A stretch of DNA of 5,957 nucleotides. It comes from Campylobacteraceae bacterium. GTDB taxonomy: Bacteria > Campylobacterota > Campylobacteria > Campylobacterales > Sulfurovaceae. The notes under the pieces were generated by a model. The model did not search any database. It was given only the letters and a program-made list of their open reading frames with translations, and was not told the DNA's origin. Below are positions 1-5,482 of the stretch, one piece after another. The stretch spans positions 1-5,957 of the forward strand of contig JALSPE010000001.1 in assembly GCA_026986085.1 (NCBI GenBank), read 5' to 3'. Positions within the stretch are counted from its first letter, which is position 1. The number at the start of each line of letters is the position of its first letter. Position numbers and translations under genes: made by a program.

Positions 1-885
1 TTTTGAGTGTTGAACCATTCTTAAAGGTAGAGTCTCCATTCCTTGAATATTAAGCCAAGAGTTAAATGGGCTAGGAGCTCCTCCTAAATCTCTTAGCAAA
101 GCCAATCTTACCCTCAATGTAAATATAGGCATATTCAATTTTGAATAAACCAATCCATGATAGCTCATATCTGGCTCATTAAAGTGCTCATATCTTGGGT
201 TATTTATAATTTTACTTTTAGCACTTTTTGATTCAACTATAATACCTCCAATTGCACTACCTTGCCCATTTATATATTTACTTACACTATGGACTACAAT
301 ATCTGCTCCAAGAGTTAAAGGCTTACAAAGAATAGGAGTTGCAACTGTATTATCTACACACAAAAGTATATTATATTTATTTGCAATCTCAACAATTTTT
401 TCAATATCTGCAACTTCTATTGCAGGATTTGGAATAGTCTCAAAAAATATCACTTTTGTTTTATCATCTATTAAAGACTCTAACTCTTCAAGATTAAAAA
501 TATCAAAAAACCTAGCTTCAATACCAAATCTTTTAATTGTATGAGCCCCCATTGTCAAAGTGCCACCATAAGCTTGTTTTGCAATAATTACATTATCTCC
601 AGCCTCTGCAACATTTGCAAAGGTATAAAATATAGCTGCTGTTCCACTTGCCGTTGCTACTGCACCCTCCCCTCTTTCTAAAGCTGCTAATCTTTTTTCA
701 AAAATTTCAGTAGTTGGGTTTGTAAGTCTAGTATATATATTACCAAGTTCCTTTAGTGCAAACAAATTTGCAGCGTGTTCGCTATCTCTAAACTCATATG
801 CAGTTGTTTGAAAAATAGGCACACTCATAGAGCCATCTACTCCTTTTTCATAGCCAAATTGAACTGCTAAAGTTTTATCATCCAT
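1..885 (-). CDS. metY: O-acetylhomoserine sulfhydrylase (MetY), 3' end cut by window
   Basis: This is a cytosolic PLP enzyme of the Cys/Met metabolism family. It would make homocysteine from O-acetylhomoserine and sulfide, the direct sulfhydrylation route to methionine. The frame is open from an ATG at 885-883 to the window edge, giving 295 residues of an expected 420-430, so the C-terminal third is missing. Visible family marks are YTRLTNPT (51-58, phosphate-binding Tyr/Arg), ATASGTAA (77-84), KQAYGG (103-108, ring-stacking Tyr106), CVDNT with PLP-pyridine Asp178, and HSVSKYINGQG (199-209) with Schiff-base Lys203. The YGGT context and the NDP-like segment FNEPDMSYHGLVY (235-247) fit MetY better than cystathionine gamma-synthase, but the whole family is similar and MetZ or MetB cannot be fully excluded. 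AAAGGA lies 6 bases upstream of the ATG. The gene diverges from the exported-protein gene at 1000. Confidence 0.9.
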   Translation of the reverse strand, partial: MDDKTLAVQFGYEKGVDGSMSVPIFQTTAYEFRDSEHAANLFALKELGNIYTRLTNPTTEIFEKRLAALERGEGAVATASGTAAIFYTFANVAEAGDNVIIAKQAYGGTLTMGAHTIKRFGIEARFFDIFNLEELESLIDDKTKVIFFETIPNPAIEVADIEKIVEIANKYNILLCVDNTVATPILCKPLTLGADIVVHSVSKYINGQGSAIGGIIVESKSAKSKIINNPRYEHFNEPDMSYHGLVYSKLNMPIFTLRVRLALLRDLGGAPSPFNSWLNIQGMETLPLRMVQHSK

Positions 886-912
886 AAAGTATCCTTTAAA
901 TTTTCTATATCT

Positions 913-918
913 ATTATA
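913..918 (-). promoter_or_regulatory. -10 box of the metY promoter
   Basis: On the minus strand the sequence reads CTTTTGGGTATAAT, a perfect TATAAT preceded by a T-rich stretch and TG. This is the style of epsilonproteobacterial sigma-70 promoters, which often lack a recognisable -35, and none is seen here. The box ends about 27 bases before the ATG at 885, leaving room for the AAAGGA ribosome site. No riboswitch-like structure is visible in the short leader. Confidence 0.55.
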
Positions 919-962
919 CCCAAAAGAGAGAAATTTTAGACTAAAAATTCACAAATTTATTA

Positions 963-968
963 TATACT
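963..968 (+). promoter_or_regulatory. -10 box for the exported protein gene at 1000
   Basis: TATACT lies in a T/A-rich stretch; an overlapping TATTAT at 958-963 is an alternative. The predicted transcription start near 975 leaves a leader of about 25 bases that contains GGAG at 991-994, five bases before the ATG. There is no clear -35. In such AT-rich DNA chance matches are common, so support comes mainly from position. Confidence 0.4.
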
Positions 969-999
969 AACTCTAAAATCTGAGTTCGATGGAGTAGCA

Positions 1000-1716
1000 A
1001 TGAAAAAGTTAATTTTATTAATTTCGGTAATTTTAATAACTCAAAGTTTTGGATACCAGTTAAAGAGTGGCGACTATAGAATAAAATATAGCTATATAGA
1101 TAGTGCTGTCTCCCCAACTGTCGGGATTCATAGATATATAGCCTATTTTAAAAACAGAGATATAAAAGATATTATAGATTTAAATAGGGGTATTAAAGTA
1201 ACAGTCAATAGTGCAAAAGGTATCGATATTTTATTAAAAGTATTAAGAGGTAACAGTAGTGGATTGGTAATACAATATAAAAATAGAATACCATATAAAA
1301 TAAGCCCTAAAAATGAAAGTTATAATACTATCTATATAGAGAATATAAAAAGAGGATATCTATCTTCTCCTCATAGCGAGAGGATAGCAGATTTAAAAGA
1401 AAATTACAAAAAGTGGCTAAAGCATAAATTTAAAAACTATACTCTACGCATTCAAGATAGTAGATACTCAAATATATATAAAGAGGGTGTAGAGATTAGC
1501 GTAAAAAGAGGTAGAGTTACCAAAGTATTAGATATAAGAAGCTATAAAGAGGTATCCCGTAGCAATTTAGATATTTTAACTATAAAAAAATTATTTGGTA
1601 TAGCAAAATGGGGTATTGATAGTGCTAATATCAGTTACGATTTAAAGTATGGATACCCAACATATATTAAGTTAAAAAGTGGCTTAACTATATCTGCTTC
1701 TGTCTATAACCAATAG
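1000..1716 (+). CDS. Exported protein with DUF6174-like C-terminal domain
   Basis: The product has 238 residues and an unknown function. The start is supported by GGAG at 991-994. Residues 1-18 (MKKLILLISVILITQSFG) form a typical Sec signal peptide with a plausible signal peptidase I site after SFG. No lipobox Cys is present, so a soluble periplasmic or secreted protein is likely. Residues 20-130 are basic, rich in Tyr and Ile and match nothing I recognise. Residues 134-226 resemble DUF6174: an ENYKKWLKHKFKNYTLRIQ block, a GVEISVKRGRVTKVLD strand pair, LTIKKLFGIAKWGID, and ISYDLKYGYPTYIKL, which matches the family's hallmark YD..LGYPT.I. DUF6174 proteins are small exported proteins of unknown role. 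The family call is from memory of the motif pattern. The last nine codons and the stop overlap the 3' end of the convergent C10 protease gene, and no terminator separates them. Confidence 0.8.
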   Translation: MKKLILLISVILITQSFGYQLKSGDYRIKYSYIDSAVSPTVGIHRYIAYFKNRDIKDIIDLNRGIKVTVNSAKGIDILLKVLRGNSSGLVIQYKNRIPYKISPKNESYNTIYIENIKRGYLSSPHSERIADLKENYKKWLKHKFKNYTLRIQDSRYSNIYKEGVEISVKRGRVTKVLDIRSYKEVSRSNLDILTIKKLFGIAKWGIDSANISYDLKYGYPTYIKLKSGLTISASVYNQ

Positions 1717-2914
1717 TTAAGAGTGCCAACAGAAGTAAACCAATAGATAGTAAACTAATTGAAGCACCAACCCTTTTAGCACCTAAGCCATAACCAGGGT
1801 CATTAGGGTAGATATTAAAAATTGCATAATTTCTTGAGTTAAAGCTATAAGTAGATAGTGGGGTCATACCTCCAATTTTAAACCAACCATTAGCTCTACC
1901 ACCCCATCCCCAGTTAAAGTGATACATATAACCATTTCCATCTCTTCTGTAGCCATCGCACACAAATACATGAACAATATTGCCCCTACCCTGATACAAT
2001 ACGGGACTTCCACTATTTAAGCTAGATATTAACCTATTATCCCAATCTGAGTCTGAACTCTTTTGTATCATTCCTGATGTTCTATATCTAAAGTTACTTC
2101 TTAATGCACTATCTGCATAAGAGAGATATGTTCCAGATGCATTTGGTCCATAATCCATATTTGTAGCCACTCCAACATGATAGAGAAGTTTGGCTCTATT
2201 AGAGCTACTAAAGCTATATGAATTATTTGCAAAATTTACAGATTGTCTTCCATATTCTGGGTGAGATGCAGGTATATAAGAGTTGCTGCCAACTCCCCTA
2301 GGTGGCCATGCAAAGTAGTTCATAATTTGCCCCATTGCCGTTGCAACACAACCTGTTGGAACATGCCCATTACCCTCTATAGAGCGTCTATCAGCTGGAC
2401 AATATTCGTTATATCCACTACCTTGCCCCCAAGATGTTCTTAAAAGTGGTCCAACGCTTTTAGTAGTAGCCGTAGCATAAGCTGGTTCTATATTAGCCAA
2501 CTTCATACGCTTTTGCATGGTAAAATATTGTCTGCTTACTACAGCCTCTTTTGCTCTTTTAAGCTCTTTTGCTACACTCTCTAGCCACCACTTAAATTGT
2601 GGAGGAATGGTAGCTTCATCAATTGAGCCACTTTTAGAGTATGCTAAAACAGCAGAGTTGATATCATCATCTGCAACAATAACCCAACCTCCACCATTTA
2701 AATTGAATATATAATATGGTTTTTTGTTAATATCTGTAACTCGTTGTCTAATGCCTAAAAAATATGCTCTCTCTGGCTTTATTGTTGCACCCTTTTTACC
2801 AACTCTACTCATCCACTTTTTTGCAATATCAGAAGCTCTATTATAATCGATCTTTTTACTCAAAAGAGTAGTAGAATAAAATAGTATTAACACAAATAGT
2901 ATATATCTTTTCAA
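1688..2914 (-). CDS. Secreted C10-family (streptopain-like) cysteine protease
   Basis: This is a predicted exported papain-fold endopeptidase made as an inactive precursor. From the TTG start it has 408 residues. Residues 1-19 (MKRYILFVLILFYSTTLLS) form a signal peptide. Residues about 65-112 match the C10 propeptide (YYIFNLN, GGGWVIVADDD, VLAYSKSG, PPQFKWWLE). The mature enzyme begins near VGPLLRTSWGQ (154-164). PTGCVATAMGQIMNY holds nucleophile Cys189, VHVFVCDGY holds His315, and HFNWGWGG supplies Asn334/Trp335, the usual support of the catalytic His. After the fold, residues about 384-403 form a hydrophobic segment (SLLSIGLLLLALL) followed by RQKQI, which is unusual for the family and looks like a membrane anchor or sorting tail. 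The start is TTG at 2914-2912, six bases after GGAGG (2925-2921). An ATG at 2929 is in frame and adds five residues but has no ribosome site. C10 enzymes are best known from Streptococcus and Bacteroidota, so transfer is possible. Confidence 0.9.
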   Translation of the reverse strand: MKRYILFVLILFYSTTLLSKKIDYNRASDIAKKWMSRVGKKGATIKPERAYFLGIRQRVTDINKKPYYIFNLNGGGWVIVADDDINSAVLAYSKSGSIDEATIPPQFKWWLESVAKELKRAKEAVVSRQYFTMQKRMKLANIEPAYATATTKSVGPLLRTSWGQGSGYNEYCPADRRSIEGNGHVPTGCVATAMGQIMNYFAWPPRGVGSNSYIPASHPEYGRQSVNFANNSYSFSSSNRAKLLYHVGVATNMDYGPNASGTYLSYADSALRSNFRYRTSGMIQKSSDSDWDNRLISSLNSGSPVLYQGRGNIVHVFVCDGYRRDGNGYMYHFNWGWGGRANGWFKIGGMTPLSTYSFNSRNYAIFNIYPNDPGYGLGAKRVGASISLLSIGLLLLALLTIGYRQKQI

Positions 2915-2920
2915 AACAAA

Positions 2921-2925
2921 CCTCC
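2921..2925 (-). promoter_or_regulatory. Ribosome binding site deciding the protease start
   Basis: GGAGG on the minus strand lies six bases before TTG at 2914. The in-frame ATG at 2929 lies upstream of it, so this site can serve only the TTG. The sequence before the ATG (CTGATATGTAACTA) has no Shine-Dalgarno match. Confidence 0.65.
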
Positions 2926-2945
2926 ACATTAGTTACATATCAGAT

Positions 2946-2951
2946 ATTATA
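2946..2951 (-). promoter_or_regulatory. -10 box of the C10 protease promoter
   Basis: A perfect TATAAT (minus strand, in AGCTATAATATC) predicts transcription from about 2939. The leader would be about 25 bases to the TTG at 2914 and would contain the GGAGG. It would be only about ten bases to the ATG at 2929. The promoter therefore agrees with the TTG start. No -35 is clear. Confidence 0.45.
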
Positions 2952-3001
2952 GCTATAGAGGTTTATTAATAAATTAATTGATAAAAAAACTAATTATATA
3001 T

Positions 3002-3036
3002 TATTATGACAATTATATACCCATTTTATCATAATA
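3002..3036. repeat. 8-base inverted repeat around a candidate -10
   Basis: TATTATGA (3002-3009) is repeated inverted as TCATAATA (3029-3036) with a 19-base centre. The centre contains, on the minus strand, GGGTATATAAT, a possible extended -10 about 100 bases upstream of the protease start. The symmetry is that of a dimeric repressor operator, but in DNA this AT-rich an 8-base match may be chance. Confidence 0.3.
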
Positions 3037-3234
3037 TATTTAATAACTTATTTTTTATAAGTAAAAAAGAAATATAGTTAATATATTAAATTCTATATCG
3101 AAATATTTATCTTTAATAAAAATATAATTTAGAATATATATTTTAGATTAATTAAATATTTGAAATATTTTATATAAAAATTAGACAATTTTAAAATTAA
3201 AAAAAGATATTTTCTATATACATAGAGTTTCAAA

Positions 3235-3275
3235 TGGTAACACAATACTATTCCAAATTGCTTAAGTAGTTACCA
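3235..3275 (-). other. Possible 3' hairpin spanning the YheT stop codon
   Basis: TGGTAAC (3235-3241) pairs with GTTACCA (3269-3275), and inside it TACT (3246-3249) pairs with AGTA (3265-3268). This leaves a four-base bulge and a 15-base loop. It covers the last codons and the TAG stop of the YheT gene. It is not followed directly by a T run, so it is a weak terminator candidate at most and may instead affect mRNA stability. Confidence 0.25.
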
Positions 3276-4204
3276 ATCCTCTTAAATATCCAAAAATCAG
3301 GTTTAAAAAATGAGCCATCTACAAAACCCAAATGTCCTCCATGCTCTTTTATATCAAGAGTTACAAAAGTGCTAACCTCATCAATTTTAGGTATTACTCC
3401 AGCTCCTGTAAATGGGTCATCTTTAGCATGAATAATTAAAGTTGGTTTTACAATATCTTTTAAATCCCCTTTTGAGCTACAAAGCTGATAATACTCTTTT
3501 GCATCTTTAAAGCCATGAATAGGTGCAGTGTATCTATTATCAAACTCCCAAAAGCTACTAATTGCATCTATCTCTTTAGAGTCTAAACCAATTAACCCTT
3601 TTAAGTCAAACTTTTTACACTTATATTTTAACTGCCTCTTTAATGGTTTTAGTAAATGTTGTTGATAAAGTCTAGAGAAGCCCTGCTCTATTTTGTTAGC
3701 ACACAAAGTTAAATCCATTGGTGCACTCACAGCTACAGCTCCACTCAAAAGCTCCCTACTATCACTATGCGACATAAATTTCAAAAGCACATTACCACCA
3801 ATCGAAAAGCCAACTCCAAAAAGCTTACTTCTATATTTATCTTTTAAATAGCTAATAAACTCTTTAACATCACCAATCTCCCCACTATGATATGACCTAG
3901 CTAATAAATTTGGCTCTTTATAACAGCCTCTAAAGTGCATTAGCACAACACTAAAACCCATACTCCCAAGCTCTCGCATAGCTCTTTTTATATATGGCGA
4001 CTCAACCGAACCAGCCAAACCGTGCAAAAGCACAACAATAGGCTTATGGCTACCCTCTTCTAAAACTCTCTCATACCATAAACAATCAACAAAATCTCCA
4101 TCACTAAGAGTAAACCTCTCATGATCTAAAGGAGTATCTTCAACCCTGTAAAATGTAGCAAAAAGTGTCTGTATATGAGCATTTAAAAAAATATATTTTA
4201 TCAA
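3248..4204 (-). CDS. YheT-family alpha/beta hydrolase (COG0429)
   Basis: A 318-residue hydrolase of the YheT/ABHD1-3 group, a full-length match for that family. It has no signal peptide, so it is probably cytosolic; the physiological substrate of bacterial members is not settled. Family marks are NAHIQTL (8-14), the oxyanion-side HGLAGSVESPY (61-71), HFRGC (90-94), SYHSGEIGD (104-112), the nucleophile elbow GFSIGGN with Ser134, KDDPF with Asp263, and GGHLGF with His291. The catalytic triad therefore looks complete. The start is TTG at 4204-4202, overlapping the TGA of the Nudix gene as TTGA, and the next Met is at residue 76, far inside the fold. The NAHIQT motif near residue 10 fits the usual N-terminus of the family and so supports the TTG. 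Only a weak ribosome site (GAGAAGTGA) precedes it, so translation probably depends on coupling to the upstream gene. Confidence 0.9.
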   Translation of the reverse strand: MIKYIFLNAHIQTLFATFYRVEDTPLDHERFTLSDGDFVDCLWYERVLEEGSHKPIVVLLHGLAGSVESPYIKRAMRELGSMGFSVVLMHFRGCYKEPNLLARSYHSGEIGDVKEFISYLKDKYRSKLFGVGFSIGGNVLLKFMSHSDSRELLSGAVAVSAPMDLTLCANKIEQGFSRLYQQHLLKPLKRQLKYKCKKFDLKGLIGLDSKEIDAISSFWEFDNRYTAPIHGFKDAKEYYQLCSSKGDLKDIVKPTLIIHAKDDPFTGAGVIPKIDEVSTFVTLDIKEHGGHLGFVDGSFFKPDFWIFKRIGNYLSNLE

Positions 4205-4737
4205 TTAAATTCACTTCTCATATTAAAATACCAACAAAATGTAAACATTAAAGCAGGTCTTTTAGGCTTAGATTCATCAAACATAAACTCTTTAGCCTTA
4301 CTAATTGGCAACTCTATAACCTCTATATCTTCGTCTTCATCAACCCCACCACCACTATTTACTCTCATAGAGTCATCAACTTCTGTGTAATATAGTGTCA
4401 TTTTAGATACAGTGTATAAAGTTGTAATCTTTTGTAGCTTCTCAACCTTGTAGCCAGTCTCTTCCAAAACCTCTTTTATAGCTGCTTGTTCATCACTATA
4501 TCCATCATCAACCCCACCACCACATAGCTCTACTCTATTAGCCATTTCAGGATAATTCACATATAAAAATGGTCTAAATTGCCTAGTTAAAATAAAAGCA
4601 TCTTTATCTCTATTATATATCAAAATCTTAACTACATCTTTTCGTTTAAGCTCTTGTGTAACAATCATCTTACCATTAGCCAAATAAGAGACTTCAAAAA
4701 GACCATCTTCTAACTCTTTTAACTCTACAAAATCCAT
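4201..4737 (-). CDS. Nudix hydrolase, NUDT14-like NDP-sugar/ADP-ribose pyrophosphatase
   Basis: A cytosolic Nudix protein of 178 residues that probably hydrolyses nucleoside diphosphate sugars (ADP-ribose or UDP-glucose type) to a sugar phosphate and NMP. Visible marks are an N-terminal strand region, TRQFRP (51-56), which is typical of this subgroup, and a Nudix box from CGGGVDD (72-78) through KEVLEETGY (88-96). The metal-binding Glu pair EE (92-93) and Gly95 are present. The first consensus Glu of the box is Tyr80 and the consensus Arg is Lys88. To my memory human NUDT14 has a similarly deviant box (KEAWEECGY), and the downstream YYTEVDDSMR and GGGVDEDEDIEV segments also resemble it. The start is ATG at 4737-4735 behind AAAGGAGG. 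An in-frame ATG at 4761 would add eight residues but has no ribosome site and lies at the -10 box. First gene of an operon with the YheT hydrolase. Confidence 0.88.
   Translation of the reverse strand: MDFVELKELEDGLFEVSYLANGKMIVTQELKRKDVVKILIYNRDKDAFILTRQFRPFLYVNYPEMANRVELCGGGVDDGYSDEQAAIKEVLEETGYKVEKLQKITTLYTVSKMTLYYTEVDDSMRVNSGGGVDEDEDIEVIELPISKAKEFMFDESKPKRPALMFTFCWYFNMRSEFN
4337..4355. repeat. Copy 1 of a 19-base direct repeat within the Nudix gene
   Basis: TCATCAACCCCACCACCAC occurs here and identically at 4505-4523, 168 bases (56 codons) apart and in the same frame. On the minus strand this copy encodes GGGVDE near residue 130. Confidence 0.8.
4505..4523. repeat. Copy 2 of a 19-base direct repeat within the Nudix gene
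   Basis: Identical to 4337-4355. On the minus strand this copy encodes GGGVDD at the start of the Nudix box. Because both protein segments have counterparts in NUDT14, the repeat may reflect similar protein needs, not a mobile sequence. Confidence 0.8.
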
Positions 4738-4741
4738 AAAC

Positions 4742-4749
4742 CCTCCTTT
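4742..4749 (-). promoter_or_regulatory. Ribosome binding site deciding the Nudix gene start
   Basis: AAAGGAGG on the minus strand lies four bases (GTTT) before ATG 4737. It falls inside the reading frame if the ATG at 4761 is used, which argues for the shorter protein. Confidence 0.7.
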
Positions 4750-4759
4750 GCAATTTTGC

Positions 4760-4765
4760 ATTTTA
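4760..4765 (-). promoter_or_regulatory. Extended -10 of the Nudix-YheT operon promoter
   Basis: The minus strand reads TTTGTTTATGGTAAAAT: a TAAAAT box preceded by TGn and a T-rich stretch. Transcription would start near 4753, giving a leader of about 16 bases that carries AAAGGAGG. The ATG at 4761 would then be outside the transcript. Confidence 0.5.
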
Positions 4766-4801
4766 CCATAAACAAATCTAAAAACTCTAACTATTTTTCG
4801 C

Positions 4802-4807
4802 TAAAAT
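4802..4807 (+). promoter_or_regulatory. -10 box of radC, at leaderless distance
   Basis: TAAAAT after the T-rich CTATTTTTCGC ends six bases before the A of the radC ATG (4814). Usual -10 to start spacing puts the transcript start at the ATG itself. No Shine-Dalgarno sequence precedes the gene. Confidence 0.45.
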
Positions 4808-4813
4808 AAAAAT

Positions 4814-5473
4814 ATGAAAAAACTAACCAACCTACCCCAAAACGACAAACCAAGAGAAAAACTTCTTAAAAAAGGTGCAAAAGCACTAAAAGATTATGAG
4901 TTAATAGCCATCTTGCTTGGCAGTGGTATAAAGGGAAAAGATGTATTTGCCCTCTCAAAAGAGATAGCCAAACTATTTGAAAATGATTTTGCTAACCTCT
5001 CATTAGAAAAGTTACAAAACATAAACGGATTAGGCTTGGCAAAAGCCTCACAAATAATTAGTGCCATAGAACTATCAAGACGCTACCTAATAAAACAAAA
5101 CAAAAAAGTAACCTCACCGCAAGATATATTCAACGAATTAAAAGAGTTCACCACTAAAAAACAAGAACATTTTATACTAATAACCCTAGATGGAGCATCA
5201 CACATTATAAACACCCACACCCTATTTATAGGCACCCTAAACCAAAGCATAGTCCACCCAAGAGAAGTCTTTGCAACAGCCATCGAAGATAGAGCCGCAG
5301 GAATAATAATATCCCACAACCACCCAAGCAACACCCCAAATCCAAGCCAAGCTGATATCCAAATAACCAACCGCCTAAAAGAGGTAGCCAAGCTCGTAGG
5401 CATAGAACTACTCGACCACATAATCCTAACAAAAGATAACTATTATAGCTTTAGTGATGAGGGGTTGTTGTAA
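4814..5473 (+). CDS. radC: RadC family JAB/MPN-domain protein
   Basis: A full-length 219-residue RadC protein, expected to be cytosolic. An N-terminal helical part carries a helix-hairpin-helix (LEKLQNINGLGLAKASQII, about 64-82) that could bind DNA. A C-terminal JAB/MPN metalloprotease-like fold follows. The zinc-site pattern is complete: Glu118, His168 and His170 in SHNHPS, Ser178 and Asp181. Despite its name RadC is not established as a recombination repair protein; members occur in chromosomes and on mobile elements, and the activity is unresolved. The gene diverges from the Nudix operon (76 bases between start codons) and converges on the next gene with nine bases between stops. The second half of the gene is strongly C-rich on the coding strand (AAC, ACC and CCC codons). 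Probably leaderless: no ribosome site, -10 box six bases before the ATG. Confidence 0.93.
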   Translation: MKKLTNLPQNDKPREKLLKKGAKALKDYELIAILLGSGIKGKDVFALSKEIAKLFENDFANLSLEKLQNINGLGLAKASQIISAIELSRRYLIKQNKKVTSPQDIFNELKEFTTKKQEHFILITLDGASHIINTHTLFIGTLNQSIVHPREVFATAIEDRAAGIIISHNHPSNTPNPSQADIQITNRLKEVAKLVGIELLDHIILTKDNYYSFSDEGLL

Positions 5474-5482
5474 ATATAATTT

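Larger units (their letters stand above)
2930..3247. other. Extremely AT-rich intergenic spacer, no gene
   Basis: This 318-base gap separates the YheT gene (3' end) from the protease gene (5' end), both on the minus strand. It is almost entirely A and T. It holds the protease -10 at 2946-2951, a second minus-strand candidate (TGGGTATATAAT, -10 at 3012-3017) inside an 8-base inverted repeat, and a short palindrome AATTTTAAAATT at 3187-3198. The minus strand also has a T7 run at about 3199-3205, just downstream of a very weak CTAT/ATAG stem, where transcription from the YheT gene could end. No ORF with a ribosome site and no recognisable RNA gene is seen on either strand. Confidence 0.7.

Noticed and set aside
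886..999. Possible methionine-related riboswitch or operator upstream of metY
   Set aside because: The leader predicted from the -10 is only about 20 bases, and no conserved stem or MetJ-like box is seen.
1667..1689. AGTTAA/TTAACT and TTAAG/CTTAA inverted repeats near the protease stop
   Set aside because: They are short, AT-only or nearly so, and lie inside the coding sequence of the convergent gene. Such repeats are expected by chance here.
2243..2714. Two plus-strand open frames of 65-66 codons inside the protease gene
   Set aside because: They are antisense shadows of a strongly supported C10 protease and show no ribosome sites or domain-like content.
3006..3077. 23-residue plus-strand micro-ORF in the AT-rich spacer
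   Set aside because: No Shine-Dalgarno sequence, composition expected from random A/T DNA, and no hydrophobic or toxin-like pattern.
3100..3240. Repeated AAATATTT-like words suggesting a replication origin or att site
   Set aside because: No DnaA-box set, no exact repeats of useful length and no integrase target. The words are explained by base composition.
5083..5432. Two overlapping minus-strand open frames inside radC
   Set aside because: They are antisense to the conserved RadC motifs. Their Leu/Gly/Trp-rich, low-complexity translations come from the C-rich radC codons.
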